Shown here: positions 18,223-27,396 of the stretch, piece by piece
How the letters are laid out: every line of letters starts with the position of its first letter
Position numbering within the stretch: the first letter of the stretch is position 1
Assembly: GCF_014199295.1 (NCBI RefSeq)
Contig: NZ_JACIJH010000008.1
Location: 1 to 64,000, forward strand
Direction: 5' to 3'
Length of the DNA: 64,000 nt
Origin: Sphingopyxis panaciterrulae
GTDB lineage: Bacteria; Pseudomonadota; Alphaproteobacteria; Sphingomonadales; Sphingomonadaceae
The notes under the pieces: generated by a model
What the model was told of the DNA's origin: nothing
Databases searched by the model: none
What the model saw: the letters and a program-made list of their open reading frames with translations, nothing else
Made by a program: the position numbers and the translations under genes

Positions 18223-19164
18223 ATGCTAGGAAAGACCGCCGGTTCGCTCTTCTGGATGGCGCGCTATCTTGAGCGCAGCGAGAATACCGCCCGGCTGATC
18301 GACGCGGGGTTCCACATCGCGCTTACCCGTTCGGCGACCGCGCCCGCCGAATGGAAGTCGGTGCTCGAAACCGCCGGGGTGGCGAACGCCTATATCGCTG
18401 CGAACGCCGATTTCACCTCGGCGCATGTCGTCGATTTTCTGCTGCGCGATCCCGCCAACCCGTCGAGCATCTTGTCGATCGTCAAGCAGGCGCGCGACAA
18501 TGCCCGCACCGCGCGCACCTATCTGACCCGCGAGGTGTGGGAGGCGGTGAATACCGGCTGGATGACGCTTGTCGCGTTGCTCAAGCGTCCGGTGCGCGAG
18601 GACGACCTGCCCGACGTGCTGGCGACGATCCGGCGCCAGAACGGGCAGGTGCGCGGCGCGCTGACCGGTACGATGCTGCGCGGCGACGGCTTTCATTTCG
18701 CGCAGCTCGGCACCTTCCTCGAGCGCGCCGACAACACCGCGCGCATCCTCGACGTCAAATATTATCTGCTGCTGCCTTCGGTCGCGCACATCGGCAGTTC
18801 GATCGACAATGTGCAGTGGGAGACGATTTTGCGCTCGGTCTCGGCGCACCGCGCCTATCGCTGGCTCTATGGCGCGGAGATCAGCGCGCTCAAGATCGCC
18901 GAATTCCTGATCCTCTATGCGCAGATGCCGCGCAGCCTCGCCTTCTGCTGCGAGCGGATGGCGGAGCATCTGGGGCAGATTCAGCATATCTATGCCGAGG
19001 AGACGGAGGCGGGGCGGATGGCCGCGGCGCTGTGCCGCGAGCGGCTCGCCGGGCCGATCCAGTCGATCTTCGACGGCGGGCTGCACGAATATCTGCGCGG
19101 CTTCCTGACCGCCAATGCCGCGCTCGCCCGGCAGGTCGAGCGCGATTACCGCTTCGTGGAGTGA
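18223..19164 (+). CDS. Alpha-E domain protein (DUF403), Anbu operon
   Basis: A 313-residue, mainly alpha-helical protein. It opens with the family signature LGKTAGSLFWMARYLERSENTARLID and carries FLERADNTARILDVKYY near residue 165 and a C-terminal region LRGFLTANAALARQVERDYRF. Alpha-E proteins are almost always encoded beside type 2 ATP-grasp and transglutaminase genes. Their biochemical role is unknown; they may bind the peptide product made by the ATP-grasp partner. The two ER(S/A)(E/D)NTAR repeats suggest an internal duplication. Its stop is two bases before the next ATG. Confidence 0.92.
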   Translation: MLGKTAGSLFWMARYLERSENTARLIDAGFHIALTRSATAPAEWKSVLETAGVANAYIAANADFTSAHVVDFLLRDPANPSSILSIVKQARDNARTARTYLTREVWEAVNTGWMTLVALLKRPVREDDLPDVLATIRRQNGQVRGALTGTMLRGDGFHFAQLGTFLERADNTARILDVKYYLLLPSVAHIGSSIDNVQWETILRSVSAHRAYRWLYGAEISALKIAEFLILYAQMPRSLAFCCERMAEHLGQIQHIYAEETEAGRMAAALCRERLAGPIQSIFDGGLHEYLRGFLTANAALARQVERDYRFVE

Positions 19165-19166
19165 CC

Positions 19167-19970
19167 ATGCGCCTGACCGTCGACCATAGCACCCATTATC
19201 ATTTCGACGGCCATGTCGCCTATGCGCTGCAACAGCTTCGCCTGACGCCGAAGGAGCGGCCGGGGCAGCAGGTGATCCACGACTGGACGGTTGAGGTCGA
19301 GGGCGGGTCGCGGCAGCTCCACTATACGGACCATCACGGCAATGGCGTCGATCTGGTGTCGGTCGACAGCGGCGCGCCGGAACTGGTCATCCATTGCACC
19401 GGAGAGGTCGAACTGGTGACGTGGGACGGCGTGATCGGCGCGCACCGCGGGGCGATGCCGCTGTGGACCTTCCTGCGCCCGACCCCGCTGACCCGCGCCG
19501 GACGGCAGGTCCGCTCGCTGGCCGCGAATCTCGGCCGCGACTTCGCCTCCGATATCGAGCGCGCGCACGCGCTGTCGGCGCTGATCCTCGACCGGCTGCC
19601 GTGGCGCGCCGGGATCACCGATGCCGACACAACGGTCGAGCAGGCGCTGGCGGGCGAGGGCGGGGTCTGCCAGGACCATGCCCATATCTTCGTCGCCGCG
19701 ATGCGTCACCTCGGCCATCCGGCGCGCTATGTCTCGGGCTATCTGATGATGAACGACCGGACGCAGCAGGATGCGACCCATGCGTGGGCGGAGGCGCATT
19801 TCGACCATATCGGCTGGATCGGCTTCGACATCAGCAACGGCCATTCGCCCGACCAGCGCTATATCCGCGTCGCGACGGGCCTCGACTATCGGGATGCCGC
19901 CCCGGTTCGCGGCATGCGCTATGGCGCGGCGCAGGAAAATCTGGTTGTTCAATTGCAGGTCCAGCAATAA
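19167..19970 (+). CDS. Transglutaminase-like cysteine protease (Anbu operon)
   Basis: A 267-residue protein with an N-terminal beta domain (MRLTVDHSTHYHFDGHVAYALQQLRL; a 'bacterial transglutaminase-like N-terminal' region) and a C-terminal transglutaminase core. The catalytic triad is visible: Cys in GEGGVCQDHAHIF (about residue 169), His in DATHAWAEAHF (about residue 204) and Asp in GWIGFDISNG (about residue 219). Such bacterial enzymes usually act as proteases or peptide-bond remodelling enzymes. Lying two bases after the alpha-E stop and 46 bases before Anbu, it is part of the same transcription unit. Confidence 0.93.
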   Translation: MRLTVDHSTHYHFDGHVAYALQQLRLTPKERPGQQVIHDWTVEVEGGSRQLHYTDHHGNGVDLVSVDSGAPELVIHCTGEVELVTWDGVIGAHRGAMPLWTFLRPTPLTRAGRQVRSLAANLGRDFASDIERAHALSALILDRLPWRAGITDADTTVEQALAGEGGVCQDHAHIFVAAMRHLGHPARYVSGYLMMNDRTQQDATHAWAEAHFDHIGWIGFDISNGHSPDQRYIRVATGLDYRDAAPVRGMRYGAAQENLVVQLQVQQ

Positions 19971-20016
19971 GCGGGGCGGGGCCGGGATCGGGCTGGGGCC
20001 GGGGAAGAAGGAATCG

Positions 20017-20748
20017 ATGACCTATTGCGTCGGAATGCGGCTGAACAAGGGGCTGGTGTTCATGTCGGACACCCGCACCAATGCCGGCGTCGACGATATC
20101 TCGCAGGTCCGCAAGATGCGGAGCTGGCACGTGCCGGGCGAGCGCGTCATCACGCTGATGTCGGCGGGCAATCTCGCGACGACGCAGGCGGTGGTCAGCC
20201 TGCTCGACGAGCGGACCAAGGCGCCGCAGGACCGCCACCCGTCGATCCTGTCCGCGCCGTCGATGTTCCAGGTCGCGATGACGATCGGCGAAACGCTGCG
20301 CGGCATCGTCATGCGCCATGGCGACGAAGGGCCGATGGCCGAATCGATCTTCCGCGCCTCGCTGATCGTCGGCGGCCAGATCAAGGGCTCCGAACCGCGG
20401 CTGTTCATGATCTATCCCGAGGGGAATTTCATCGAATCGGGCGAGGACAATCCCTTCTTCCAGATCGGCGAGACCAAATATGGCCGCCCGATGATCGTCC
20501 GCTCCTATGACCCCGCCATGTCGTTCGAGGATGCGGTGAAACTGCTCTGCGTCTCGTTCGATTCGACGATCCAGGCCAATGCCGGGGTCGATCTGCCGAT
20601 CGACCTGAAGGTCCATTCGCGCGACGACTTCACCACGGTGCGCGAGCGCCGCTTCGAACGCGATGACGCTTATTATCAAAGCGTCTCCGACGGCTGGGCC
20701 GAAGCGCTGGGAATCGCGCTGGCCGAATTGCCGGACTTTCATTTCTGA
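20017..20748 (+). CDS. Anbu proteasome-like peptidase
   Basis: A 243-residue Ntn-hydrolase of the ancestral beta-subunit (Anbu) family, related to HslV and proteasome beta subunits. It starts MTYCVGMRLNKGLVFMSDTRTNAGVDD, so Met removal would expose Thr2 as the N-terminal nucleophile; Asp in SDTR and Lys in ISQVRKM (about residue 33) fit the proteasomal Thr-Asp-Lys active site. AAGAAGGAA precedes the ATG at 20017. It is the last gene of the ATP-grasp/alpha-E/transglutaminase operon. The substrate is unknown; turnover of a peptide made by the ATP-grasp enzyme is a published-type inference from this operon. Confidence 0.95.
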   Translation: MTYCVGMRLNKGLVFMSDTRTNAGVDDISQVRKMRSWHVPGERVITLMSAGNLATTQAVVSLLDERTKAPQDRHPSILSAPSMFQVAMTIGETLRGIVMRHGDEGPMAESIFRASLIVGGQIKGSEPRLFMIYPEGNFIESGEDNPFFQIGETKYGRPMIVRSYDPAMSFEDAVKLLCVSFDSTIQANAGVDLPIDLKVHSRDDFTTVRERRFERDDAYYQSVSDGWAEALGIALAELPDFHF

Positions 20749-20754
20749 TCACCG

Positions 20755-20827
20755 TCGCCCCCGCGAAGGCGGGGGCCGCTATCGTTCGGAAAGGCCGCCA
20801 GCGGCCCCCGCCTTCGCGGGGGCGACG
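20755..20827. repeat. R5 palindromic repeat between convergent genes
   Basis: Perfect arms CGTCGCCCCCGCGAAGGCGG and CCGCCTTCGCGGGGGCGACG, each also internally palindromic. It lies between the convergent Anbu and acsA stops, a natural bidirectional terminator position. Confidence 0.88.
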
Positions 20828-20832
20828 GGTGT

Positions 20833-22797
20833 TTACTTGTTCCTCCGTCCCTCGATCAGCCCGTCGACCAGGCTCGGATCGGCCAGCGTCGAGGTGTCGC
20901 CCAGCGACCCGAAGTCGTTCTCCGCGATCTTGCGCAGGATGCGGCGCATGATCTTGCCGCTGCGGGTCTTGGGCAGCGCGGGGGTCAGGTGGATGTGGTC
21001 GGGGGTGGCGATCGGACCGATTTCGGTGCGGACCTGCTGCTTCAAGGCGGCGGCGACCTCGTCGGTCGGCTCGACCCCCGCGTTGAGCGTCACATAAGCA
21101 TAGATGCCCTGGCCCTTGATGTCGTGTGGGAAGCCGACCACCGCGGCCTCGGCCACCAAGTCGTGCAGCACCAGCGCGCTTTCCACCTCGGCGGTGCCCA
21201 TGCGGTGGCCCGACACGTTGATGACGTCGTCGACGCGTCCGGTGATCCGCCAGTAACCGTCACTGTCGCGGCGGCAGCCGTCGCCGGTGAAATATTTGCC
21301 CTTGTAGGTCGAAAAATAGGTCGACACGAAGCGGTCGTGGTCGCCGTAAAGCGTGCGCGCCTGCCCCGGCCAGCTATGCGTCATGCACAGATTGCCCTCG
21401 GCCACGCCGCCGCTCTGTTCGTCGGCCAGCACCCCGCCCTCGGCATCGACGAGCTGCGGGCGGACGCCGAAGAAGGGGCGCCCCGCGCTTCCCGGCTGCA
21501 TCGCGTGCGCGCCGGGCAGGGTGGTGATCATGATGCCGCCGGTCTCTGTCTGCCACCAGGTATCGACGACGGGGATGCGGCCCTTGCCGACGGTGTCGTG
21601 ATACCAGCGCCATGCCTCGGGGTTGATCGGCTCGCCGACGCTGCCGAGCAGGCGCAGCGACGACAGGTCATGGCGGGTCACATAATGATCGCCCTCGCGC
21701 ATCAGCGCGCGGATCGCGGTCGGCGCGGTATAGAGGATGTCGACCCGATGCTTGTCGACGACGCGCCAGAAGCGGTCGTGGTCGGGGTAATTGGGAATGC
21801 CCTCGAACATCAGGGTCGTCGCGCCGTTCATCAGCGGACCGTAGACGACATAGGAGTGGCCCGTGACCCAGCCGATGTCGGCGGTGCACCAGAAAATCTC
21901 GCCCGGGCGATAGTCGAAGCCGTAGAAGAAGGTCGACGCCGTCCACACCGCATAGCCGCCGGTGGTGTGCAGCACCCCCTTGGGCTTGCCGGTCGAGCCC
22001 GAGGTATAGAGGATGAACAGCGGGTCCTCGGCGCCCATCGGCTCGCACGGGCAATCGGTATCGACGTCGGCCGACAGCGCGTCGTACCAATGGTCGCGGC
22101 CTTCCTGCATCGCGACATCGCCGCCGGTATGGGCGATGACGAGCACCGCCTTCACGTCCACCTTTTCCAGCGCCTTGTCGACATTGGCCTTCAGCGGGAT
22201 GGTGCGGCCGCCGCGCAGCCCCTCGTCGGCGCAGATCACCCAGTTGCTCGCGCAATCCTCGATCCGCCCGGCTATCGCGTCGGGGGAAAAACCGCCGAAG
22301 ATGACGCTGTGCACCGCGCCGATGCGCGCGCAGGCGAGCATCGCGACCGCGCCCTCGGGGATCATCGGCATATAGATGGTGACGCGGTCGCCCCGCTGGA
22401 CGCCCATTTTCCTGAGCGTGTTCGCGAAGCGGATCACGTCGGCGAGCAGCGCGGCATAGCTGATATGGCGCGTCTCGCCGTCGGGGGCGTCGGGCTCGAA
22501 GATAATCGCGGTGCGCTCCCCATGCCCCGCGGCGACATGGCGGTCGAGCGCGTTGTGGCAGAGGTTGAGGACGCCGTCCTCATACCATTTGATGCTCACC
22601 GGATCGAACGACCAGTTGGCGATGGTCGTCGGCGGCGTCACCCAGTCGAGCCGCTTCGCCTGTTCGGCCCAGAAGGCGTCGGGATCGGCGATGCTCTGCG
22701 CATAGAGCCGGTCGTAATCGGCCGCGCTGCAATGCGTGTTCGCCGCCGCTTCGGCGGGGACAGGGATCAGGGGTTCGGAGGGGGGCAGATCGGACAT
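20833..22797 (-). CDS. acsA: Acetyl-CoA synthetase
   Basis: Activates acetate to acetyl-CoA via acetyl-AMP. The 654-residue AMP-forming enzyme shows the P-loop-like [23 protein letters not shown] near residue 262, [52 protein letters not shown], and the C-terminal catalytic lysine in [14 protein letters not shown] near residue 618, which in this family is regulated by acetylation. The ATG at 22797 is preceded by GCGGGAGAA; the longer in-frame extension does not look coding. With malate synthase G (34294) it would allow growth on acetate if isocitrate lyase is present elsewhere. Confidence 0.97.
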   Translation of the reverse strand: MSDLPPSEPLIPVPAEAAANTHCSAADYDRLYAQSIADPDAFWAEQAKRLDWVTPPTTIANWSFDPVSIKWYEDGVLNLCHNALDRHVAAGHGERTAIIFEPDAPDGETRHISYAALLADVIRFANTLRKMGVQRGDRVTIYMPMIPEGAVAMLACARIGAVHSVIFGGFSPDAIAGRIEDCASNWVICADEGLRGGRTIPLKANVDKALEKVDVKAVLVIAHTGGDVAMQEGRDHWYDALSADVDTDCPCEPMGAEDPLFILYTSGSTGKPKGVLHTTGGYAVWTASTFFYGFDYRPGEIFWCTADIGWVTGHSYVVYGPLMNGATTLMFEGIPNYPDHDRFWRVVDKHRVDILYTAPTAIRALMREGDHYVTRHDLSSLRLLGSVGEPINPEAWRWYHDTVGKGRIPVVDTWWQTETGGIMITTLPGAHAMQPGSAGRPFFGVRPQLVDAEGGVLADEQSGGVAEGNLCMTHSWPGQARTLYGDHDRFVSTYFSTYKGKYFTGDGCRRDSDGYWRITGRVDDVINVSGHRMGTAEVESALVLHDLVAEAAVVGFPHDIKGQGIYAYVTLNAGVEPTDEVAAALKQQVRTEIGPIATPDHIHLTPALPKTRSGKIMRRILRKIAENDFGSLGDTSTLADPSLVDGLIEGRRNK

Positions 22798-22872
22798 TGG
22801 GGGATTCTCCCGCTTTTCGATGTTTCTCGCTCCCTGCGATACTCCCCGGGCCGCAAGTTGCAAGGGCGGGGG

Positions 22873-23028
22873 GGTCTCAGTTTGGATTCGGAGGGGGCAT
22901 TCCCTGTCCCGTCACCCCGGACTTGATCCGGGGTCCCGCTCAGCGACGCCCGAAAAGCGGGACCCCGGATCATGGCCGGGGTGACGAAGACGGCAAACGC
23001 ACGCGCTTGCTTTCAAACTGCGTCACCA
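22873..23028. repeat. Composite repeat, about 156 bp, copy A (R1 core with conserved flanks)
   Basis: The R1 core spans 22910-22987. Both flanks are also shared with 29766-29923 in inverted orientation: CTCAGTTTGGATT and ATTCCCTGTC on one side, GCTTTCAAACTGCGTC on the other. The outermost AGTTTG and CAAACT are complementary, so the whole unit has terminal inverted repeats. The 5' end lies just upstream of acsA. Confidence 0.75.
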
Positions 23029-23119
23029 TCGGGCAGGGGCATGATACCAAAGGATGGTTCCGCGCATTGACCGCGCCGCCCCGCCCGCTAGGGTCGCAGG
23101 CCGGGTCGGGGAGGATGGA

Positions 23120-24160
23120 ATGATCGACGACGACGATTATGAGGCGCCGCCGCCGCGGCGTCCGCTGCTGCGGCGCAAGCGCGTCCTGATTCCGCTCGGC
23201 GTCTTGCTGGCGATCCTCGTCGCCTTTCTGTTGCTGCGCACGCCCGATACCGACCGCGATGCGATGATCGCCAAATATGGCGGCGCGCAGGCGGCCTTCG
23301 CCGCCGGTCCCGCCGGCCAGCGCATCCATTATCGCGACCAGGGCCGCCGCGACGGGCCGGCGATGATCCTGCTGCACGGCTCGAATGCCAGCCTCCAGAC
23401 GTGGGAGCCGCTGGTGAAGCGGCTCGGCGGCGCGTACCGCATCGTCACCCTCGACCTGCCCGGCCATGGCCTGACCGGTGCGACGCCCGACCGCGATTAT
23501 GACGCGAGCGGGATGATCGCAGCGGTCGACGTCGTCGCGGCGAAGCTGGGGCTCGATCATTTCATCCTCGGCGGCAATTCGATGGGCGGCTGGGTCGCGT
23601 GGCGATATGCGCTGGCCCAGCCCGACCGGGTCGACGCGTTGCTGCTGCTCGACGCCGCGGGCATGCCGCTGCGCCCCGGCGAGAAGGCCGCGCCGTCGAA
23701 CGTCGGCTTCCGCCTGCTGAAATATCCGTTCGGTCGCTGGCTCGCGGGCCAGATTACCCCGCGCTCGCTGGTCGAGAAGTCGCTTCGCGGTTCGGTCGCG
23801 CGGCAGGGCATCGTCGACGATGCGATGATCGACCGCTATTGGGAGTTGCTGCGCTTTCCCGGCAACCGCGAGGCGACCTCGCTGCGCGCGACGCTGAACC
23901 GCGAGCCCGAAATGGCGGACCACATCGGCGCCATCGCCGCGCCGACCCTGATCCTTTTCGGCCGGCAGGACCGCCTCATCAACCCAAGCGCGGCAGAGAC
24001 CTTCCACGAACGTATCGCGGGGTCGGAGGTCGTGCTGCTCGATGGCATCGGCCATCTGCCGATGGAGGAGGCGCCCGACGCGACTGCCGCGGCGATCGCA
24101 GACTTTCTCAAGCGGCGGCTTGTCGCTTCGCCGCCGGCCGCCGGTCCAGAAACGCCGTGA
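23120..24160 (+). CDS. Membrane-anchored alpha/beta hydrolase
   Basis: A 346-residue protein. After a charged N-terminus (MIDDDDYEAPPPRRPLLRRK) comes one hydrophobic helix, about residues 25-42 (VLIPLGVLLAILVAFLLLR), then an alpha/beta hydrolase domain with ILLHGSNASLQTW (oxyanion), nucleophile elbow GGNSMGGWVAWRYAL (Ser near residue 156), Asp in FGRQDRLI and His in GIGHLPMEEAP. A signal-anchor orientation placing the hydrolase in the periplasm is likely. The ATG at 23120 follows GGGGAGG at 23108-23114. Its last 53 bases overlap the end of the convergent gene at 24108. The substrate is unknown. Confidence 0.88.
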   Translation: MIDDDDYEAPPPRRPLLRRKRVLIPLGVLLAILVAFLLLRTPDTDRDAMIAKYGGAQAAFAAGPAGQRIHYRDQGRRDGPAMILLHGSNASLQTWEPLVKRLGGAYRIVTLDLPGHGLTGATPDRDYDASGMIAAVDVVAAKLGLDHFILGGNSMGGWVAWRYALAQPDRVDALLLLDAAGMPLRPGEKAAPSNVGFRLLKYPFGRWLAGQITPRSLVEKSLRGSVARQGIVDDAMIDRYWELLRFPGNREATSLRATLNREPEMADHIGAIAAPTLILFGRQDRLINPSAAETFHERIAGSEVVLLDGIGHLPMEEAPDATAAAIADFLKRRLVASPPAAGPETP

Positions 24161-24866
24161 TCCGCGCGGCGACCGCCGCGGCGTGGGTGAAGGGGAAGAG
24201 GTGCGACCCCGGCACGACCTCCAACTCGGCGCCGTCGATCAGATCGGCGATCGTCTGGCCGTGGCACGCCGGGACCACGCCGTCGCGCTCGCCCATCAGG
24301 ATCAGCGTCGGCACGTTGCGCAGCGCCGGCAGCATCGCCGCGCTCGACCAGCCCGCCATCGCCGCCGCCTGATAGGCGAGGCCGAGCGGGGTCGCGGTCG
24401 GCAGCTTGAGCCCGCTCGCCAGCATGTCGTCGTCGAGCAGCGCCGCCCAGCCGATCCCCGGTGCCGAGACGCTCGGCGTCGTCGCCATCAGGATCAGGCG
24501 GCGGATGCGCCCCGGAAACTGTACGGCGATCTGCTGCGCGAGCGCGCCGCCCCAACTGAAACCAGCAAGGTCGAGCCGCTGGTGCCCCAGCCGTTCGGCG
24601 ATCTCCATCACGCTCGCCGCCATCGTCGGTGCGCCATAGGGCATCAGCGCGTCGGGCGAGCCGCCGACCCCCGGCATGTCGAGCGTCCACACCTCGCGCC
24701 CACTCACCTGCGCCAGCAGCGGCGCGGCGGCGGCGATATCAGCGCCGATGCCGTTCAGGAACAAGAGCGGCGCACCCGGCGCCCCGGCCCGCCAGCGCGC
24801 GACGCGCAGGCTGAGGCCCGACACATGCTCGGTAGTGACAAGGGGCTGCCCGGCGATCCTGCTCAT
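24108..24866 (-). CDS. Alpha/beta hydrolase resembling intracellular PHA depolymerase PhaZ
   Basis: A 252-residue alpha/beta hydrolase. The run LLFLNGIGADIAAAAPLLAQ, then WTLDMPGVGGSP and GFSWGGALAQQIAVQFPGRIRRL (nucleophile Ser near residue 98), closely follows the medium-chain-length polyhydroxyalkanoate depolymerase PhaZ of pseudomonads as I remember it. The Asp lies in GERDGVVPA and the His in PGSHLFPFTHA. Depolymerisation of intracellular polyhydroxyalkanoate is therefore a fair guess, but no phaC or phasin gene is nearby, so another ester is possible. It converges on, and overlaps by 53 bases, the hydrolase gene at 23120. Confidence 0.82.
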   Translation of the reverse strand: MSRIAGQPLVTTEHVSGLSLRVARWRAGAPGAPLLFLNGIGADIAAAAPLLAQVSGREVWTLDMPGVGGSPDALMPYGAPTMAASVMEIAERLGHQRLDLAGFSWGGALAQQIAVQFPGRIRRLILMATTPSVSAPGIGWAALLDDDMLASGLKLPTATPLGLAYQAAAMAGWSSAAMLPALRNVPTLILMGERDGVVPACHGQTIADLIDGAELEVVPGSHLFPFTHAAAVAARITAFLDRRPAAKRQAAA

Positions 24867-24915
24867 CGCGCACGCCTTGCCACAGCGCGGCGGTATGCGA
24901 AACCCCGCGTGGGCG

Positions 24916-25167
24916 CTATGTCGCGGGCCGGGACAGCGCCTCCGCCTCGCGAGCCGCCGTTTCGTGGCGCAGGCAGTCGAAGATCTTGGCCCCCGCCAGA
25001 AACACCGACCCGCTGCACGCGGCCATCAACAGCTTGCCGCCCAACCCCGGATATTCGTGCAGATAGGCGGTTCCCCGCGCCATCGCCCCCATCGCCAGCG
25101 CATAGATGATCAGGCACGCCTCGAAGCGCGTCTTGATGATGAACAGCCGTCCGATTTTTTTCAGCAT
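24916..25167 (-). CDS. Small membrane protein, unrecognised
   Basis: An 83-residue frame from ATG 25167 (MLKKIGRLFIIKTRFEACLIIYALAMGAMARG). Hydrophobic segments at about residues 17-31 and 45-61 flank RGTAYLHEYPGLGGK, and the C-terminus is polar (CLRHETAAREAEALSRP). Length, basic start and two-helix layout look like a real inner-membrane protein, but I do not recognise a family. TTG at 25185 would lengthen it by six residues. No clear Shine-Dalgarno is seen for either start. Confidence 0.6.
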   Translation of the reverse strand: MLKKIGRLFIIKTRFEACLIIYALAMGAMARGTAYLHEYPGLGGKLLMAACSGSVFLAGAKIFDCLRHETAAREAEALSRPAT

Positions 25168-25335
25168 CACGATGATCCGAAGCAAGGGGCGTGCCAGCGG
25201 CGCAAATCGGCGATCCGGCGCGCGGACAATATGGTGAACTGTAAGTTAATCCGACAGGCGAGGGAAGGGGCGTCGTGTGCGCGGGCGGGCCTGCCGTCGT
25301 TGGCCAATCGGCACGATTCGATTATAGTGCGCGTC

Positions 25336-25986
25336 ATGGCGGAGATGGACGATCTTCCCGAACCTGCGGGCGACGGCGACTGGCGCCGGCGGCGCCGCGC
25401 GGGCATGATCTCGATCGCGGGATCGGTCCTGATCGCCGCGCTGCTGTGGTTCGGGCTCCGCTGGATTGCCCCGACCATCCCTGGTATGGAAGCGCTTGCC
25501 GACCGGCTGATCTACGCCTTCAAATGGTGGTGTCTCGCGCTGTTCTTCTGTTTCGCGATGGGGGTAGAGGCGGTCGCTCACGAACGCCTGCAGTCGCCCG
25601 CCTTCGACCCGCTCACCGGCTATGAAACCCGGCGCCTGCGCGTCAATCTGCGCTATTTGCAGAATACGCTCGAACAATTTCTGCTGTTCACGGCGGCGCT
25701 GTTCGGATTGGCGCTCTACAGCGATGGCGGCGACGCGATGCGCGCGGTCCAGGCAACCGCGATCGTGTGGACCCTCTGCCGCTTCGCCTTCTGGATCGGC
25801 TATCATCGCAGCGCCGCGATGCGTGGGCTGGGCGCTGCCGGGGTGATGCTGGTGCTGATCGTCCTGATCTATCTGGTCGCGCGCATCGCCTTCGATCTGG
25901 GCGGGCCGGTCGCGGCGGCGGCGGCGATCGCCCTGTTCGTCGCCATCGAATTCGTCCTGTTCCGCACCACCCGCGCGCGGACCTGA
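25336..25986 (+). CDS. MAPEG-family-like integral membrane protein
   Basis: A 216-residue protein with an acidic then arginine-rich N-terminus and four to five hydrophobic helices: about residues 24-42, 61-78, 113-130, 138-153 and 165-210. The segment YETRRLRVNLRYLQNTLEQFLLFTAALFGLAL is typical of the glutathione-linked MAPEG membrane fold, in which an N-x-x-E-Q-F core lies in helix 2. MAPEG proteins act in glutathione or eicosanoid metabolism, but bacterial members are mostly uncharacterised. The ATG at 25336 is chosen because the long upstream frame lies antisense to other genes. It converges with astB, three bases apart. Confidence 0.78.
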   Translation: MAEMDDLPEPAGDGDWRRRRRAGMISIAGSVLIAALLWFGLRWIAPTIPGMEALADRLIYAFKWWCLALFFCFAMGVEAVAHERLQSPAFDPLTGYETRRLRVNLRYLQNTLEQFLLFTAALFGLALYSDGGDAMRAVQATAIVWTLCRFAFWIGYHRSAAMRGLGAAGVMLVLIVLIYLVARIAFDLGGPVAAAAAIALFVAIEFVLFRTTRART

Positions 25987-25989
25987 GCG

Positions 25990-27240
25990 TCAGCCGAGTT
26001 CGGTCAGGTCGAGGGCTTCCAGCAGCGCCGCGCGCGCCCGCCGCACGTCGACCGCCAGCGCTGCCGATGCCAGCGCGTCGGGCGCGATCGCTTCGGGCCA
26101 GTGCGCCGCGACCACCGCCGCGATCCGGTCGAGCCTTGCCGCGTCGGCCAGGAAGCGCGGATCAACGCGCGCCGGGTCGGCGACGACGCGCAGCCGCAGG
26201 CAGGCCGGACCGCCGCCGTTTGCCATCGACTGGCGCACGTCGACGGGGAGCAGCCTGCGGATCGGCCCGTTGCCGGCGATCATGCCCTCCAGCCAGCGCC
26301 ACACCGCCGGGGTTTCCCGCGCCTCGGTCGGCAGCACCAGCCCCATGCCGTCGCCGCCCGGTAGCGTCACGAGCTGGGCGTTGAACAGATAGGATTGGAT
26401 CGCATCGGCCAGGCTTACCGCGCTCGCCGGCACCTCGACGATCTCGACCGTCGGAAAGGCGGCGCGGATTTCGGCGTGCGCCCCATCGCGGTCTTGAAAG
26501 GCGGTCTCGTGGGTGAACAGCACCCGCTCGTTGGCGACCGCGACGACGTCGTTGTGAAAGGCGCCGCCCTGGATCGCCGTGTCCGACTGGCGCAGGAACA
26601 GGGTGCGCGCGGGGTCGAGCCGGTGGCGCCGCGCGATCGCCTTCGACGCGTCGAGATGCTGGCGCGCGGGGAAGCGCCCGCCGCCGATACCATAGACGAA
26701 GATCTCGATCCCCGCCGCGTCGTGCCCGTCGCACAGTCGCATATGGTTCGCCGCCCCCTCGTCGCCAAAGGGCGCGGGAACGGGACCGTGCACCGAAAAG
26801 GCGGAATCGGCGAAGGCGAGCCGAAGCTGCGCCAGTGTCCCCTGCCATTCGTGGCTGCGATGCGGCATCGTCATCAGATTGGCGACGGTCAGATGGCAGC
26901 GGCCATCGGCGCTGTCAGGCGCGGGCGAGACGGTCGCGGCGTTCGCCGCCCACATCGACGAGGCCGACCACGCCTGCGCGCGCAGATGCGGCTCGGCGGC
27001 GTCGAGCGCCGTCCCCAGCGTTTCGAGCCACGCCGCGTCGGGCCGGTCGAGCGGCACGAAGAAACCCTGCGGCAGGCCGAGCGCCAGATTGCGGCGCATC
27101 TTCTCTATGCCCTGCAGCGCCGCGGCGCGCGGCTGCGACACGCCGCCGGCGTTCGATGCCGACGCGATATTGCCGCGGCTGAGGCCGGCGTAGTTATGCG
27201 TCGGGCCGATGATGCCGTCGAAATTGATCTCGGTGAGCAT
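25990..27240 (-). CDS. astB: N-succinylarginine dihydrolase
   Basis: Second enzyme of the arginine succinyltransferase pathway, converting N2-succinylarginine to N2-succinylornithine, CO2 and two ammonia. The 416-residue protein starts LTEINFDGIIGPTHNYAGLSRGN, the conserved N-terminus, with MSSMWAANAATVSPAPD-type, HNDVVAVANERVLFTHE and MANGGGPACLRLRVV blocks. The last contains the catalytic Cys of this guanidino-group hydrolase fold. Length is as expected. It is the third gene of a minus-strand operon after the M20 peptidase and astA, separated from astA by 156 bases with an R6 repeat. Confidence 0.96.
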   Translation of the reverse strand: MLTEINFDGIIGPTHNYAGLSRGNIASASNAGGVSQPRAAALQGIEKMRRNLALGLPQGFFVPLDRPDAAWLETLGTALDAAEPHLRAQAWSASSMWAANAATVSPAPDSADGRCHLTVANLMTMPHRSHEWQGTLAQLRLAFADSAFSVHGPVPAPFGDEGAANHMRLCDGHDAAGIEIFVYGIGGGRFPARQHLDASKAIARRHRLDPARTLFLRQSDTAIQGGAFHNDVVAVANERVLFTHETAFQDRDGAHAEIRAAFPTVEIVEVPASAVSLADAIQSYLFNAQLVTLPGGDGMGLVLPTEARETPAVWRWLEGMIAGNGPIRRLLPVDVRQSMANGGGPACLRLRVVADPARVDPRFLADAARLDRIAAVVAAHWPEAIAPDALASAALAVDVRRARAALLEALDLTELG

Positions 27241-27252
27241 GATGTCCGTCCT

Positions 27253-27388
27253 ATCCTTCCCCTCCTCTTCGACAGGAGGGCAGCGAGACTTACGCGCTTT
27301 GCGCGTTAGTCGCAGCGGGGTGGTGTATGGCTTCATGCGCGCTCTCGCGCGCCACCACCCCAACCCCTCCTCTGAAGAGGAGGGACTT
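27253..27388. repeat. R6-type palindromic repeat between astA and astB
   Basis: TCCCCTCCTCTTCGACAGGA and CCTCTGAAGAGGAGGGA form the outer arms. The inner GCAGCGAGACTTACGCG and GTCGCAGCGGGGTGG match other R6 units. It sits inside the ast operon. Confidence 0.75.
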
Positions 27389-27396
27389 TTCCCGTT

